64,000 nt of DNA from Ascaphus truei. Lineage: Eukaryota; Chordata; Amphibia; Anura; Ascaphidae. Positions 11,643-23,092 of the stretch are shown here, one piece after another (within the stretch, counting starts at the first letter, position 1; every line of letters starts with the position of its first letter). The position numbers were made by a program, and so were the translations under genes. The stretch is from assembly GCA_036426205.1 (NCBI GenBank), contig CM071570.1, forward strand, positions 71,870,228 through 71,934,227, written 5' to 3'. The notes under the pieces were generated by a model. That model saw only the letters and a program-made list of their open reading frames with translations, did no database searches and was not told where the DNA came from.

Positions 11643-14600
11643 ATGGCGCTGAATTTTATATCTATAAACGTAAAGGGATTTAACAACCCTACGAAAAGAA
11701 AAGTCGCCTTTACAGATTTTAAGGCAAAACAGGCCGACATTCTCCTAATACAGGAAACACATTTTAGCCGTAACAGTGTACCCAAATTCCTAGATAGACA
11801 ATTCACACAGTTCTATTGGGCGTCCGCTGCAGAAAAAAAAAGAGGGGTCGGAGTTATCTTCCACAACAGGGTTCCATTCACACTGGACACGATTAGGAGA
11901 GACAATGAAGGCAGATACTTAATAGTAGTGGGTTCAATACAAGAACAGCCACTGACAATAGCCTCGGTGTATGCCCCGGGTGAGCAAGGACACGAATTTA
12001 TCAAGGATTTTTTTCAGAAACTGACGCAGGTAGCCAAAGGCCAGATAATCCTAGCGGGAGACTTCAACCTTACTATGAACCCCAAGCTAGATAGATCGGG
12101 AATCTCTAGAAACGGTCGTAAGAAAGTGATTGACACCCTAAAATCAGGTCTCAAGAAAGCCCAGCTAGTAGATATCTGGAGGGAACTTCACCCCACAGAA
12201 AAAAACTATACTTTTTACTCCCACCCCCACGACGTCTATAGCAGAATCGACTACTTCTTCATTTCTAGTAGACTGGTTCCCATGGTCGCCCAGGCTTTGA
12301 TCCATGATATTTCATGGTCAGACCATGCGCCTATAGAGCTGAGGTGCAACCAAATTCGCCCTGATAGACCCGGTGCAAATTGTAAATTAAATGAGTCACT
12401 CCTTAAGATCCCAGCTATATGCGACTCAGTCGGAGAGGAGATAGATCAATTCTTCACGACTAATTATGGTTCGGTGAGCTCCGACCTCACCCTCTGGGAG
12501 GCCCATAAGGCAACCATAAGGGGCACTTTAATTGGTATTGCCGCCCGTAGAAAGAGAGAGCGTAATAATAAGATAGCAGCCCTCCAATCCAAATTAAATT
12601 CCCTCACATCAAGACACAAACTGACGCAAGATCTGAGGGTCCTATTGGAGTTAAAGAACATCAAAATCGAACTAAACCTACTATTGGTCTCCCAGGCTGA
12701 TAAGTCTCTGAGTTGGTCACGGAGGAAATTTTTCGAAAAGGCGAACAGGCCGGATACCATGCTAGCGCGCAAACTAAACACTAGACAGCCTAATTATAAC
12801 ATACAGGCGGTGCGTCTGAAGGACGGCTCCTCCACATCCAACCCAAAAAGCATAGTCGAGGAATTTAAATCATTCTACGAAAATTTATATAATGGAGAGA
12901 AAGTGGCACATAACTCCAAAACGGCAAGGGCCACGGAAGATTTTCTAGCACGGTCCAACCTAACAGGGCTGAGCGAGCAGGACAGGGAGGGGTTGGAGGC
13001 TGATTTCACATTAGAAGAACTTACCCAGGTCATTACGGACCTTAAACCCTCAAAGGCCCCGGGGCCAGATGGGTTTTCGGGGCAGTATTATAAGGCGTTC
13101 GCAGAGAACCTAGCCCCATGGCTGCTCCGAATGTATAATGCTGTATTAGCAGGAGCCCCGTTCCCGGAGCAGATGCTCCAGGCGTCAATCTCAGTTATCT
13201 ATAAACCTGGGAAAGATCCGCAGGACTGTAAAAGTTATAGACCAATTTCCCTAATTAATACAGATGTTAAAATATACGACAAACTACTGGCCAATAGATT
13301 AAGTCTTATCCTGCCCAGACTCATACATCCAGATCAAGTCGGCTTTATAATGGGTAGACAAGCTGCGGACAACACCCGACGAATCATTGATCTGCTAGAA
13401 ATAGCCACTAATCAGAAATTAAGCGTTATGATGTTGAGTCTGGATGCGGAAAAAGCGTTTGACAGGATTGACTGGCCCTACTTAAAACAGACGCTTGGGG
13501 CATTCGGCTTTGGGGAAAGGGTGAGTGGGGCGATAATGTCGCTATACTCGGGCCCCGCAGCCAAGGTCATACATCAGGGTTTCCCCTCTAATTTATTTCA
13601 AATTAAAAGCGGCACACGTCAGGGGTGCCCGTTATGCCCCCTGTTATTCGCCCTATGTATGGAACCTTTAGCTACGCAAATCCGTAACAACCCGGATATT
13701 TCAGGGATTACGGTGCATTCACAATCACATAAGATTGCCCTGTACGCAGACGATATACTGCTGCTAATCTCCAGGCCTCTCACCTCCCTGCCGAACCTAT
13801 TTGACCTGTTGGATAAATTTAATAGAATATCAGGATTCAAAATAAATCAAACCAAATCAGAGGCCCTGAATATCAGCCTCCCAAAGGAAACTGAAAAACT
13901 ACTGAGTCTGAACTTTAATTTCAATTGGCAACCAAAACATATTAAATATCTAGGGGTCTACATCACTAAAGATTACAGGGGCGTCTATGATGCTAATTAC
14001 CCCAAACTAATCAAGACACTAAAAGCAGATTTAAAAAAATGGACGCCCTACAAGATCTCCTGGATAGGAAGGATACATAGTGTCAAGATGAATCTCCTCC
14101 CCCGTATCCTATATTTGTTTCAGACTCTACCAGTGCCACTTAGACTGAAGGATATACTCTCACTTCAGTCTGATATCTCCGAATTTATCTGGGGAGGGAA
14201 AAAACCGAGAGTAAATAAGACAATTATGAAAAACACCACGCGGACAGGAGGCCTAGCGGTACCTTGCCTGGTCTCTTACTACAAAGCGGCGCAATTGTGT
14301 CAATTCACACAATGGCAGACCAATCCCGATCTGAAAAGATGGGTGGATCTGGAAAAGAGGGCTTGTGCCCCACTAGAGATAGAGAATTTGCTATGGTTAC
14401 CCAAAACAGCTATTAAATGGGCTGAACGACCGCTCTCATCAGTGGCCAACTCACTGTCGGTATGGGAGACCACAAAATATAAACATACCCTGACCACAAG
14501 GCGCTCTATGATGGCCCCCTTGTGGGGCAACCCTAACTTTGCACCGGGACTAGTGGCAAATGCCGCAGGGCCCTGGAAAAAATATGGATATCTTAGGTTA

Positions 14601-15449
14601 AGAGATCTGGAGGGTATACCGAACAGAGTTAAATCATTCGAACAAATTAGATCTGAAAAAAACATCCCACATTCCGAATTTTTTCGCTACCTCCAGATAC
14701 GAGCGTTCTTCGCCAAAAACTCCCCCTTCCCACCATTAACCACATTCGAAAAGCTCTGTCTGACGAAAACAGACACACAGGGACTTACATCGTAGATCTA
14801 TAGAGAAGTGGTCGGTTCTGGGAGCTCACAGCAACGACAAAAACTGACGTACCAACTTAGATGGGAAACAGATATTGGGGAGGAATTGGAGGAGGACGAC
14901 TGGACTGCTATAATAGAGGCTACTGCCAAGAGCTCCATATGCACTACTTTGAAGGAGAATGCATATAAAGTATTGATGAGGTGGTACCTCACCCCATTAA
15001 AATTATCAAGGTTTGTCACAGGATACTCCCCGCTGTGTCCCAAACAGTGCGGAGAATCGGCAGACCTGTTGCACATGCTGTGGTCTTGCCCTCGGATCTC
15101 ACACCTGTGGGATGAAATTAGACATTGGATCCAGAGGATTTTTGACCTCACAATTCCCCCTGATCCGTGGCTGTTCCTATTGAACAGACCATGGAAGGGT
15201 CTTTCAAAATCAGGTAATAAACTAGTTGCACATTTTGCAACAGCAACGAGGTGCGAGATCGCAGCTATGTGGAAACAACCAGAGATCCCAAATATCCCAA
15301 AAATTCGGAATCGATTATGGTACATATGCCAGATGGAGAAATTGACGAGTCTGGTCAATGACACTGGCGAAAAATATTTAAAAGTCTGGACGCCTTGGCT
15401 GGAACAGACAGACATCCCGGGGGTTGAGGTAGCCACGATATGGCAGTGA
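11643..15449 (+). pseudogene. LINE ORF2: endonuclease plus reverse transcriptase, one in-frame stop
   Basis: 1268 codons before the final stop, in a single frame, broken only by TAG at 14793-14795 (codon 1051). Residues 1-240 are an APE-type endonuclease: QETH with Glu38, AGDFN with Asp140 and Asn142, SRIDYFF near 200, and SDHAP with Asp227-His228. The reverse transcriptase follows: GPDGFSG near residue 475, SYRPISL, a LDAEKAFDRIDW block near 600, TRQGCPL, and the catalytic YADD at 701-704. After the stop, the C-terminal L1-type domain shows a CGESADLLHMLWSCP zinc-knuckle-like motif. ORF2 copies target DNA and reverse-transcribes its own RNA. The stop removes the C-terminal about 218 residues. 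All catalytic motifs are present, so the copy decayed recently. Confidence 0.92.
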
Positions 15450-15885
15450 TTATTCCAAGTGCATTCTCGTACAAAGTAAGCGGAACGGACTACGAGACCT
15501 AGTTGAGTACACACCATGTGAACACTTTGGGCGGCCCTAGAAGTCGGCAAACAAACGGTGTATAGTAAATCTACCAGCCACCTATGGGAAAGTGGCAGTG
15601 CAGCGTGCCCGCGCCCCCCCACCCTCCCCTTCCTTCCTTCCCACCCTCCCCCGCTTTAATTTACTTTTTTTTTTGTGTTGTTCCCCCAAGTTTAACCTAC
15701 ATAAATATCCCAACTGGTTTTAGAGATATCATGTGCAACGCATGAACGCTTGTGGCTCCAGAAGGAGAATGTAGCAGTATCGTACATGACTGTAATACTG
15801 TGAATGTTCGTGTTATTTGTATTGCGATGCTATTTATATTGAAAATATTCCAATAAACTTGAAGTTATAAAAAAAAAAAAAAAAT

Positions 15886-15899
15886 AATTGGGCAGGAAC
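15886..15899. repeat. LINE target-site duplication, right
   Basis: AATTGGGCAGGAAC follows the poly-A tail and pairs with 10378-10391. Confidence 0.7.
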
Positions 15900-15904
15900 T
15901 TATT

Positions 15905-16145
15905 CAACAGCCATCTGATTGGCTGTTAAAACCATGTGCCGATTGTAATTTTTTTTTAATTACGTCATTTAAAGGGAATGATGCCAGTTAATCAGAATGG
16001 CTATGCTTCATTTCCCTTTAACATGACGTCACTAAATCCAAGATAGCCGGCGTCATGTGGTATTTCAGATCATGGGTACTAATTCCCCAATCTGATTGGT
16101 TGTTGTACACCATGTGAGTCATTTTAGGTCAAGTATGTGACGTCA
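15905..16145. repeat. MITE-like block with direct and inverted repeats
   Basis: 'ctgattggctgtt' near 15914 recurs as 'ctgattggttgtt' near 16092, each followed by 'accatgtg'. Between them 15961-15985 and 16005-16031 form inverted arms ('tcatttaaagggaatga' against 'tcatttccctttaacatga'). TGACGTCA octamers lie at 16024-16031 and 16138-16145. It is probably a short DNA element. Family unknown. Confidence 0.5.
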
Positions 16146-17130
16146 TCCAAAGGGAGTCTAAGGAATCGGGGATCACGTCCCCCGCTGCGTGTTCCCTCCT
16201 TACCTGGTGCTCCACAAATCTCCACGCTTCTTACAGAGCACGCGTGCCTGCTCACGGAGAAATTTCAATGTTTCCACGGAGCTTGGCTCTGCCTCCCACT
16301 TGCAACACACGTCTTCCACGCGCGGTGCACACAAGTGACACGCGTGCACCGCTCCCCAGCTGCGGGTCAACCTTCATTATCACTCACACCTGTCTCCTGC
16401 ACCTCCAAACCTATCCCTGCCTCTGCAGAGGCCGCTCCTCTGCTCCACCCGCCTGTCTCCTTGGCCGCATCCCTTCATTTATGCTTAGCCGTTCCTTAAT
16501 TCTTTGGCTGAGCATAGTTCATGTTAGCCTTGTGTTTCCACGTCCTTGTTCCTGCTGCGTTTGTGTTGTACATTGCCTTACCTTGCTTTGCTGTCTGATC
16601 TCCTTGGTACTGACCCGGCTTGAATTAGGACCCTTCTCTGGATAGCGACCCAGCTTGACTGCGGACCCTTCTCTGGATACTGACCCCGGCTTACCTCTGA
16701 CCTTCCGTACATCTCCATCCCTGACCATGGCACTCGAACAAACTACTATCCTACTGGCTCCTACCTTTGACCACGGCACCCCGGACACAGACTACTCTCC
16801 TGGCTCTGACCTCCGACCCCGGCAAGTATCAAGACTAATCTACCTTCTCCAATCCCGAACTGGTGACCTTGACTGTCCACTCTCCAGCCGTGCCTCTGCT
16901 GCTGTGGGTGGCACAGTATATACTTTCCCACCTCATTACCGGGTCCCGCCTTGTTCATGGTGAGTGCAAGCGTTACAGGGAGTCACATGGTGTACTACAA
17001 CCAATCAGATTATGTTTTCTGGATCTACAAGTTGAAGACTCTGACCCCACAAGGCCTCAATGTGGATATTGACATTGGGGCCTTTATATAGATTCCCTAT
17101 GTTCCGTTTGATTCTGCAAACTTTTGCGAT
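16146..17130. repeat. Pyrimidine-rich repeat, LTR-like
   Basis: A stretch with internal direct repeats: 'ggacccttctctggata' occurs at about 16628 and 16664, each preceded by 'gac.c.gcttga'. The motif 'actgaccc.ggctt' recurs three times. The open frames (for example 16137-16499) have low-complexity Ser/Pro/Leu content and no recognisable domain. I suspect LTR or untranslated retroelement sequence, related in style to 3330-3740, but cannot place it in a family. Confidence 0.4.
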
Positions 17131-17480
17131 TTTTTCGTTACAGGGTATAGCAACAGTACATGGATTGTCTCTTTAGATCACCTCCCACACAGCCACCCCC
17201 TCATGTTTTTATTCTTTTTGCGGGTGGTCCAACTTTGGTTGCTCCTATTTCCCCTAAGTCCACTCCCTTATCCCCTTATCCCCCCCCCCCCTACTTTTTT
17301 TTTCTCCCACCATCTAGGTGAGGATTCCTTACTCCTGGGCTGGTTTAAGGCAATTCGAGAATGTAGGATGGGACCTTAATCATTCTTTGGATTTTTATAT
17401 TCTCTGTTTATTGGTTCGTTATCTGTGGTAGCGATGTATTTTTGAGTCCCTCCAAGCATGGGGACTGACTACATCTTTTA
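17131..17480. other. Spacer, nothing recognised
   Basis: 350 bases of T/C-rich sequence with a 10-base C run near 17281. No gene or repeat boundary is seen. Confidence 0.4.
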
Positions 17481-17499
17481 TATTAGATGTTAGATTTTA

Positions 17500-17800
17500 T
17501 ATTGCTAATGAATATCGAGGTGCCATCAAGACACAGAGAGCCTGAGGAAGCTGTACCAGCGAAACGCGTTGCTCAAATTCACCAAGGTTTTTTTTCCCCC
17601 GGAGGCCACCGTAGTGAAGGAGTGTGGGTGCATTTCAGCTGTGCGTTCCAGCAACTTCTGTCCAGACGCAGAAGCAGGGAGTGCCCTAGTGTGACCAGCC
17701 CCATGGACTTTTCTACACTGAACGGGAGTTTTTAGATGTAAGTGTTTACTATTATCTATGTGTTAATAAATTCTATGTTGTTTTCTTCCACTCTCTCTGC
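17500..17800 (+). mobile_element. Retroposon-type end with gaggaag...cgaaacgcgtt motif
   Basis: 'gcctgaggaagctgtaccag' followed by 'cgaaacgcgtt' at 17540-17570, then 'ttaataaattc' near 17763. I associate this paired motif with amphibian retroelement 3' regions (inference). Weaker relatives are at 7960-8000, 26015-26045 and 29355-29390. Confidence 0.4.
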
Positions 17801-17959
17801 ACTTTTACTGGCATTCGGGGGAAGTATCCACATAGGACGAGAAGCAGAGACTTCAGGATTCCAGATGAACAGGAAAAGATACCTCTGATGATACCATACT
17901 CATACAAGGCAGTGTGAGTAACTGTATTATTGCTTCTTTCTATATAGATGTTTCGCTGA

Positions 17960-18598
17960 CTGCGATACCCAGAGTTATCATTGGTGGCTAAAACAGGGTC
18001 TGTGCAGAGTTGAAGACCTTACAGAAAGAGGTATGGCCAAGACTTTCACCCAGATGCAGGAGAGACATATTCCAACTCGGACCTATTCAGATATATGCAG
18101 TTGAGACATTTTGTCACACAACAAGCAAATAAAAATCTGGCCACTAGTAGAACCACATTTGAGAAGATTTGTCTCTCAAATCTATTTGAAAAAGGCAAGA
18201 TGACTGCAATTTACCAAACAACTGTCCCACCTTCACCAGAACAGGATAAAGTTTATATTAGATGATGGGTTGAGGATTTGGGAGATCCCCAGAACCCTTC
18301 TATTTGGGAGGATGTATGAGAAGCGACATCCTCTATATCCATAAATTATAATATAAAATAAAACATGTATAACGTGTTATACCGATGCTATCTGACCCCA
18401 GACGGATTACACAAAATGTATGGGAGCGTCTCCCCAAACTGTTTTGGGGGCTGTGGTTAGAGAGGAACGATAGCACATATCAGGTGGAACTGACCATTAA
18501 TAGCTGGTCTTTGGACAGACATTGCTTGCCCAATAAATAGAGTCCTAAACATAACATTAAAAATAAGTCCATGGTCAGCCCTGCTATATGAGCCCCTA
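17960..18598 (+). pseudogene. Old LINE ORF2 C-terminal fragment, left half
   Basis: Conceptual reading with several stops and shifts matches the region of the intact LINE ORF2 around its in-frame stop: 'RHFVTQQ..NLATSRTTFEKICL' here corresponds to 'FFAKNSPFPPLTTFEKLCL' there, and 'YRCYLTPDGLHKMY' to 'MRWYLTPLKLSRFV'. The copy is much more diverged than the one at 10392. It stops abruptly at 18598, where a DNA transposon has inserted, and resumes at 20687. Confidence 0.7.
18592..18598. repeat. Target-site duplication, left
   Basis: GCCCCTA, repeated at 20680-20686, flanks the DNA transposon and lies inside old LINE sequence. Confidence 0.6.
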
Positions 18599-18887
18599 GT
18601 CTAGTAGCTTCGATAACTAACTCATCAAGATTTTTGAGCAGTTCCTGAATGATTTGGTCAGTTTGCTATTCAGAAAGTTTCGATAAGCTGTCAAACCCCT
18701 TCAGGAAGTGAGACTTCTCGAACGGTAGCGCTCAAACACACAAAGCGGGAACTGAAAAAAGCTCCTGATCACCATTTTTATAAGATCATGCTATTCTAGT
18801 AGCCCTGATAATCTCATCGGGGTCTGATCTGGCGAGTTTATCACAGATCTCATCCCGGAATTTGCAAGTAGGACTTAGAAAAAAAAT

Positions 18888-18993
18888 ATGTATTTTTCCT
18901 GCATCGGATTGAAGCCGGGAGTCTCTGGAGCCGATACACATTAATATCAGCTCTGTAGACCCCCGGCTTCCATCCAATGCAATAAAAATACAT
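18888..18993. repeat. Foldback segment, copy B
   Basis: Arms 'tgtatttttcctgcat..gaagccggga' and 'cccccggcttcc..atgcaataaaaataca' pair over about 45 bases around a short loop. The inner words (ctctggagcc, gacccccggc) match the other foldback copies. Confidence 0.65.
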
Positions 18994-19147
18994 TTACAGG
19001 CAGCTTTGTTACCTTAGCGGCTAACCGCTAAGGCAATGAAGGGGTTCAACTACCCCCTTCATTGACCTCTTGTACCCCCCAAAAAAGGGGTACTCGTGTT
19101 TAACCCCTTCATTGCCTTAGCGACTAGCTGCTAAGGTAATGAAATTG

Positions 19148-19456
19148 TTTTTATTTAAATTTTAATACTAGTGTATGGAAGGATTGGATCTCCGGTGCTG
19201 AACTGCATTGATTTCAGCCCCGGGGACACCTTGCTTCCCGAGTTACAGGCCCCGGTATAGGGTGCCAGTATCCCCCTGCAATGCTTAAATCTCTTGCGTC
19301 ATGTGTCGGGACATTTAAACACATAGGAGATACCGGCACCCCATATCGTGGCCTGTAACTCTGGTAGCAGGCTGTTCCCAGGGCTGAAATCAATGTGATT
19401 CTGCTCTGGAGACCCCTACTTTTGTACACTAGTACTTAAATTTAAATAAAAACACT
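19148..19456. repeat. Foldback (MITE-like) element, copy C
   Basis: A nearly complete palindrome of about 300 bases. The left end 'ttttatttaaattttaatac' mirrors the right end 'acttaaatttaaataaaa'. Inner arms 'gagttacaggccccggtata' and 'gtggcctgtaactc' also pair. This is the most complete member of the family in the window. Confidence 0.75.
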
Positions 19457-19462
19457 GCAATC
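19448..19462. repeat. 15-base target-site duplication, left
   Basis: AAAAACACTGCAATC, identical to 20380-20394. The two copies bracket the truncated LINE exactly. Confidence 0.85.
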
Positions 19463-20379
19463 ACCCTGGCATATGAGGAGTGGAATGCTATATACCTGGC
19501 CACTGCAAAAAGCTCCATATGCACCACACTAAAGGAGAACGCATATAAGGTTCTAATGCGGTGGTACCTCACCCCATTGAAACTATCCAAGTTCGTGCCG
19601 GGATCCTCCCCGCTGTGCCCTAGGCAGTGCGGGGGATCGGCCGATCTGTTACATATGCTGTGTTCCTGCACCGCGGATCTCCCCATTATGGGAAGAAATT
19701 AGAAATTGGATACAGAGGATCTTTGACCTCACTATTCCCCCAGACCCTTGGCTGTTCCTCTTGAACAGACCATTAACGGGTCTATCCAAAGCAAAAAATA
19801 AATTAATAGCACATTTTGCAATAGCAACGCGGAGCGAGATTGCAGCATTATGGAAACGCCCCGATATCCCAAGCATCCCAAAGATTCGGAATCGCATGTG
19901 GTTTATTTGTCAGATGGAAAAGTTAATGAGTCTAGTTAACGACACTGGCACCAACTTTCTAAAAGTCTGGACGCCTTGGTTGGCCCAGACAGATATCCCT
20001 GGGGTTGAGAGTAACACAATCTGGCTATGATAGGTATAGATGCGTTCTCCTTTGGGAGTGGAAACCCAAGTTGGGGTGGGTATACAGTTACTCAGGCAGG
20101 AATACTTCAGAGGCGGTCTGACTAAGACGCTATGGGACATTTTTTTTTTATTATTAGTATTAGTATTATTACTATTGTTTCGGTTATTATTGTGCCGTTG
20201 CCCATCTTCCAATTATTCCACCCGGAATAGCTCGGCTGAGTAGGGCCCGAAAGAACAGGTGTTCTCACAATTATTGTCTCATTGCCTACAGTTGAAATTA
20301 CTTTCAGGATTGTACGTATTGTGTATTGTATCTTATGTTTGAAATACTCAATAAAATTCAAGTTTAAAAAAAAAAAAAA
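19463..20379 (+). mobile_element. 5'-truncated L1/Tx1-group LINE
   Basis: It contains only the end of ORF2 and the 3' UTR, with 'caataaaattc' near 20350 and a poly-A tail to about 20379. The coding part aligns with 14905-15449 of the full element (KSSICTTLKENAYK and MRWYLTPLKLS shared) at roughly four in five bases by eye. A frame shift lies in the zinc-knuckle region near 19665. A perfect 15-base target duplication and 5' truncation are the hallmarks of target-primed reverse transcription. Confidence 0.9.
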
Positions 20380-20686
20380 AAAAACACTGCAATCGCCTGT
20401 GAGAGCGGTGCATGGAGAGACGGCTCTCTCTGTACAGCTCTCTCTGTGCAGCTCTTACAGACTGCAGGCCAGATTGTACAGGGGAGAACTTTGAGAGAGG
20501 CTGAGATCACATCGCTGCTGTCCCGTGCGATATTGGCATTCTCCTACCTCGGTTTGAGACTTGTGCAAATGGCTTCAGATTCTTTCTGAATACCATGATA
20601 ACACAAATGACAAACCATTCAGTGGGAACATGCCAAACCGTTCAAGATGGCAGCAGAGTTATGAAACCTACTAGAGTAGGCCCCTA

Positions 20687-21335
20687 TGTGCGTAAGCTCA
20701 TTTTGCATATTATGGCAGCAACCAGGTACACTATAGCTGCCTCCTGGAAGAGTCCTACGCCAAATATAGCCAAAATAATCAACAGAGTCCAGCTGACACT
20801 TCGCTACGAAAAAATTACAGCATATTTTACAGACTATGCACAAATTCAGAAATATCTAGGGACCTTGGCCAGACAGAATGGCAGAACCAGGGTTTGTAGG
20901 GCAGGATCTGGAACTCTAGACTATGTTTGTTTGTGGATGGCAGCCCCGGGAAGGTTATCAGCATCTGTGTGTTGTAATGAATGTTGTAATGTAAATAGCA
21001 GCTCCGATGATGGTTTGTGATGTTGTTATAGAAGAGGTGATCTAATTAATGTCGTATTGAATAATAATATTGAAAAATAAACAAACACTAAACAACAACA
21101 AAAAAGAGATACTAGAAGAATATGTCACAGATTTTGTATTTATAACCATGCAGCTGTCGTGCCATGTCCCTAACCACCCCTCCCCCTTTTACCTCCCTTC
21201 CCACTTTCACTTTTTATCTGTATCCTACAATTCCCCCTCATCCCCCCTTCCCCAATGTTAGAGGAATATTTCAAAATTCTGTAATGTTATCTGTTATCTA
21301 TTGTATTACAAAAGAAATAAAAATACAAGTTCTCA
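20687..21335 (+). mobile_element. Old LINE fragment, right half with 3' UTR
   Basis: It continues the LINE interrupted at 18598. Codons from about 20694 read VRKLILHIMAATRYTIAASW, corresponding to NKLVAHFATATRCEIAAMW of the full element. The 3' UTR has a C-rich stretch (21170-21255) and ends 'gaaataaaaatacaagtt' near 21332. The same 3' UTR subfamily occurs reversed at 27436-27610. Confidence 0.75.
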
Positions 21336-21589
21336 TTACCATATGATTTGCATATGAAGAAGCCTACGGTCCATGAAAATGTAAGGTTCCCTTATTTTTA
21401 AGGAAAATGGCTGATGAACATAGCATTAGGCATGTTTGGGGATATGCTTTACGGAAATTGTTACATTAAAATCAGATAACAGAACCTGAAAATTAGCGAC
21501 CTTCTCAGTGTCTACCCCATAGTTCTCAAGGTAGAATGTTTCAAACCTAGTATATGTGACATACTGTTACATATCTCTTTGGGATCATA

Positions 21590-21950
21590 ACCCTTTTCCT
21601 AAAAACGATCCCCTATTACTTTGATCTCCACCTGGAATTGTGTATTATCGCTTACCATTCCGTGTAGCATTTGAGAAAATAGCCATCCTCGTTTGAGTGA
21701 TGGAGGGTAGTAGATAGTAGTAAAAGAGTTTCTCTCTGTAGGCTTTCTATACAGTGTTGTACGCAATCGGTAACCAAGGTTGACTATGGTCACATCAAGA
21801 AAATCAATGGTAGGAGGATCACTATTGAGTGTAAGTTTAATGGGCATACTAGAAGTGTTAATGTCATTGATGTGTTCTTTCAGACTATCAGTATCACCCT
21901 TCCAAATCATAAAAATATACTCTATAAAGAGTCAGTAAAAATGCTAGTCA
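21590..21950 (-). pseudogene. Penelope-like reverse transcriptase, C-terminal part
   Basis: The minus-strand frame 21910-21599 reads MIWKGDTDSL, then TIDFLDV, then LYRKPTERNS, in the order found after the catalytic motif of Penelope-like reverse transcriptases. The upstream part resumes at 23093, on the far side of an inserted CR1-type LINE. The frame is truncated, so it is a dead copy. Confidence 0.7.
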
Positions 21951-23092
21951 TAGTTACATAGTTACATAGTAGATAAGGCTGAAAAAAGACGTACGTCCAT
22001 CAAGTTCAACCTATGCTAAATTTAGACAACAGATATTTTATCTTATATCTATACTTACTTATTGATCCAGAGGAAGGCAAACAAAAAACCCCAGAGTCAT
22101 ATCATCCAATGATATCTCATAACGGGAAAAATAAATTCCTTCCTGACTCCAAGAATTGGCAATCGGATTAATCCCTGGATCAGCATCCTTTCCATGTATA
22201 CTTATTTGGTATATCCCTGTATACCTTTCCCATCTAAAAAGATGTCCAACTTTTTTTTGTACAAATCTATTGTATCTGCCATCACAGTCTCCATGGGTAA
22301 TGAATTCCACATTTTAACTGCACTTACTGTAAATAACCCTTTCCTTTGTTGCTGGTGAAATCTCCTTTCCTCCAACCTTAAGAGATGGCCCCGAGTCCTT
22401 TGTACTGCCTGTGGGATGATAGTTCTTTTGAAAGCTCCTTGTATTGTCCCCGAATATATTTGTATATAGTTATCATATCCCCTCTTAGACGCCTCTTTTC
22501 TAATGTAAATAAATCTAATTTAGCTAGCCTCTCCTCATAGGTTAGATTGTCCATCCCCTTTATTAATTTGGTGGCAATCTCTGCACTCTCACTAGTTCCA
22601 TAATGTCTTTTCTTAGGATTGGTGCCCAAAATTGTACTCCATATTCAAGGTGTGGTCTTACTAATGCTTTGTAAAGGGGCATAATTATGTTTACTTCCCT
22701 TCCATCCATTGCCCGTTTGATGCAAGATAAGATCTTGTTTGCCTTGACAGCTACTGCATGACTTTGGGCACTATAGCTAAGCCTGCTGTCTACATGCACT
22801 CCTAAATCCTTCTCCATCAAGGATTCCCACAATTTATCTCCATTTAATTTGTAATTCACCTTTTATTCTTGCATCCCAAATGCATAATCTTACATTTATC
22901 TGTATTAAACCTCATCTGCCATTTACCTGCCCATGTTTCCAGTCTCTCCAAGTCCTTCTGAAGAGAAATAACACCCTGCTCTGATTCTACTAACTTACAC
23001 AATTTAGTATCATCAGCAAAGATGGAGACTTTGCTCTCGATGCCAACCTCAAGATCATTAATAAACAAGTCAAAAAGCAGGTGTTAGTCAGA
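21943..23092 (-). mobile_element. CR1-superfamily LINE, 5'-truncated, inside Penelope-like DNA
   Basis: Minus-strand reading pieces (23068-22856, 22859-22563, 22629-22378, 22310-22230) in shifted frames show FADDTKL with the reverse-transcriptase catalytic pair, LGVHVD, YKALVRPHLEYGVQFWAP and LEKRRLRGD, the diagnostic order of CR1/L2/L3 LINEs. The 3' end is two and a half copies of the octamer TAGTTACA (21955-21975), the usual CR1 tail style. 'tgctagtca' (21942-21950) and 'tgttagtca' (23083-23091) may be a target duplication. Confidence 0.85.

Larger units (their letters stand above)
10392..15885 (+). mobile_element. L1/Tx1-group LINE retrotransposon
   Basis: A non-LTR retrotransposon of about 5.5 kb. 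It has a C-rich 5' region (10392-11640), a long ORF2 (11643-15449), a 3' UTR with AATAAA at about 15851, and a poly-A tail to about 15884. A 14-base near-perfect target duplication (10378-10391 and 15886-15899) brackets it, so both ends are set by one insertion. An ORF1 protein is not recognisable between the 5' end and ORF2: either it is deleted or too decayed to see. Other copies of related LINEs lie at 17960-21335 and 27436-27610. Confidence 0.85.
18599..20679. mobile_element. Non-autonomous DNA transposon inside the old LINE
   Basis: Left end 'ctagtagcttcgataact' (18601) and reverse complement of the right end 'ctagtaggtttcataact' (about 20675) match at 15 of 18 bases. Similarity continues inward about 90 bases to a shared 'tattcagaaag' on both sides. 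A seven-base duplication, GCCCCTA, flanks it. Without the younger LINE that later inserted (19463-20394) it is about 1.15 kb. It contains foldback segments at 18888-18993 and 19148-19456 and no transposase. The 7-8 base duplication would suit a hAT-like element, but the family is not established. Confidence 0.6.

Noticed and set aside
16137..16645. Possible secreted protein (Leu/Ser-rich open frames)
   Set aside because: No domain, no splice context, and internal direct repeats point to retroelement sequence.
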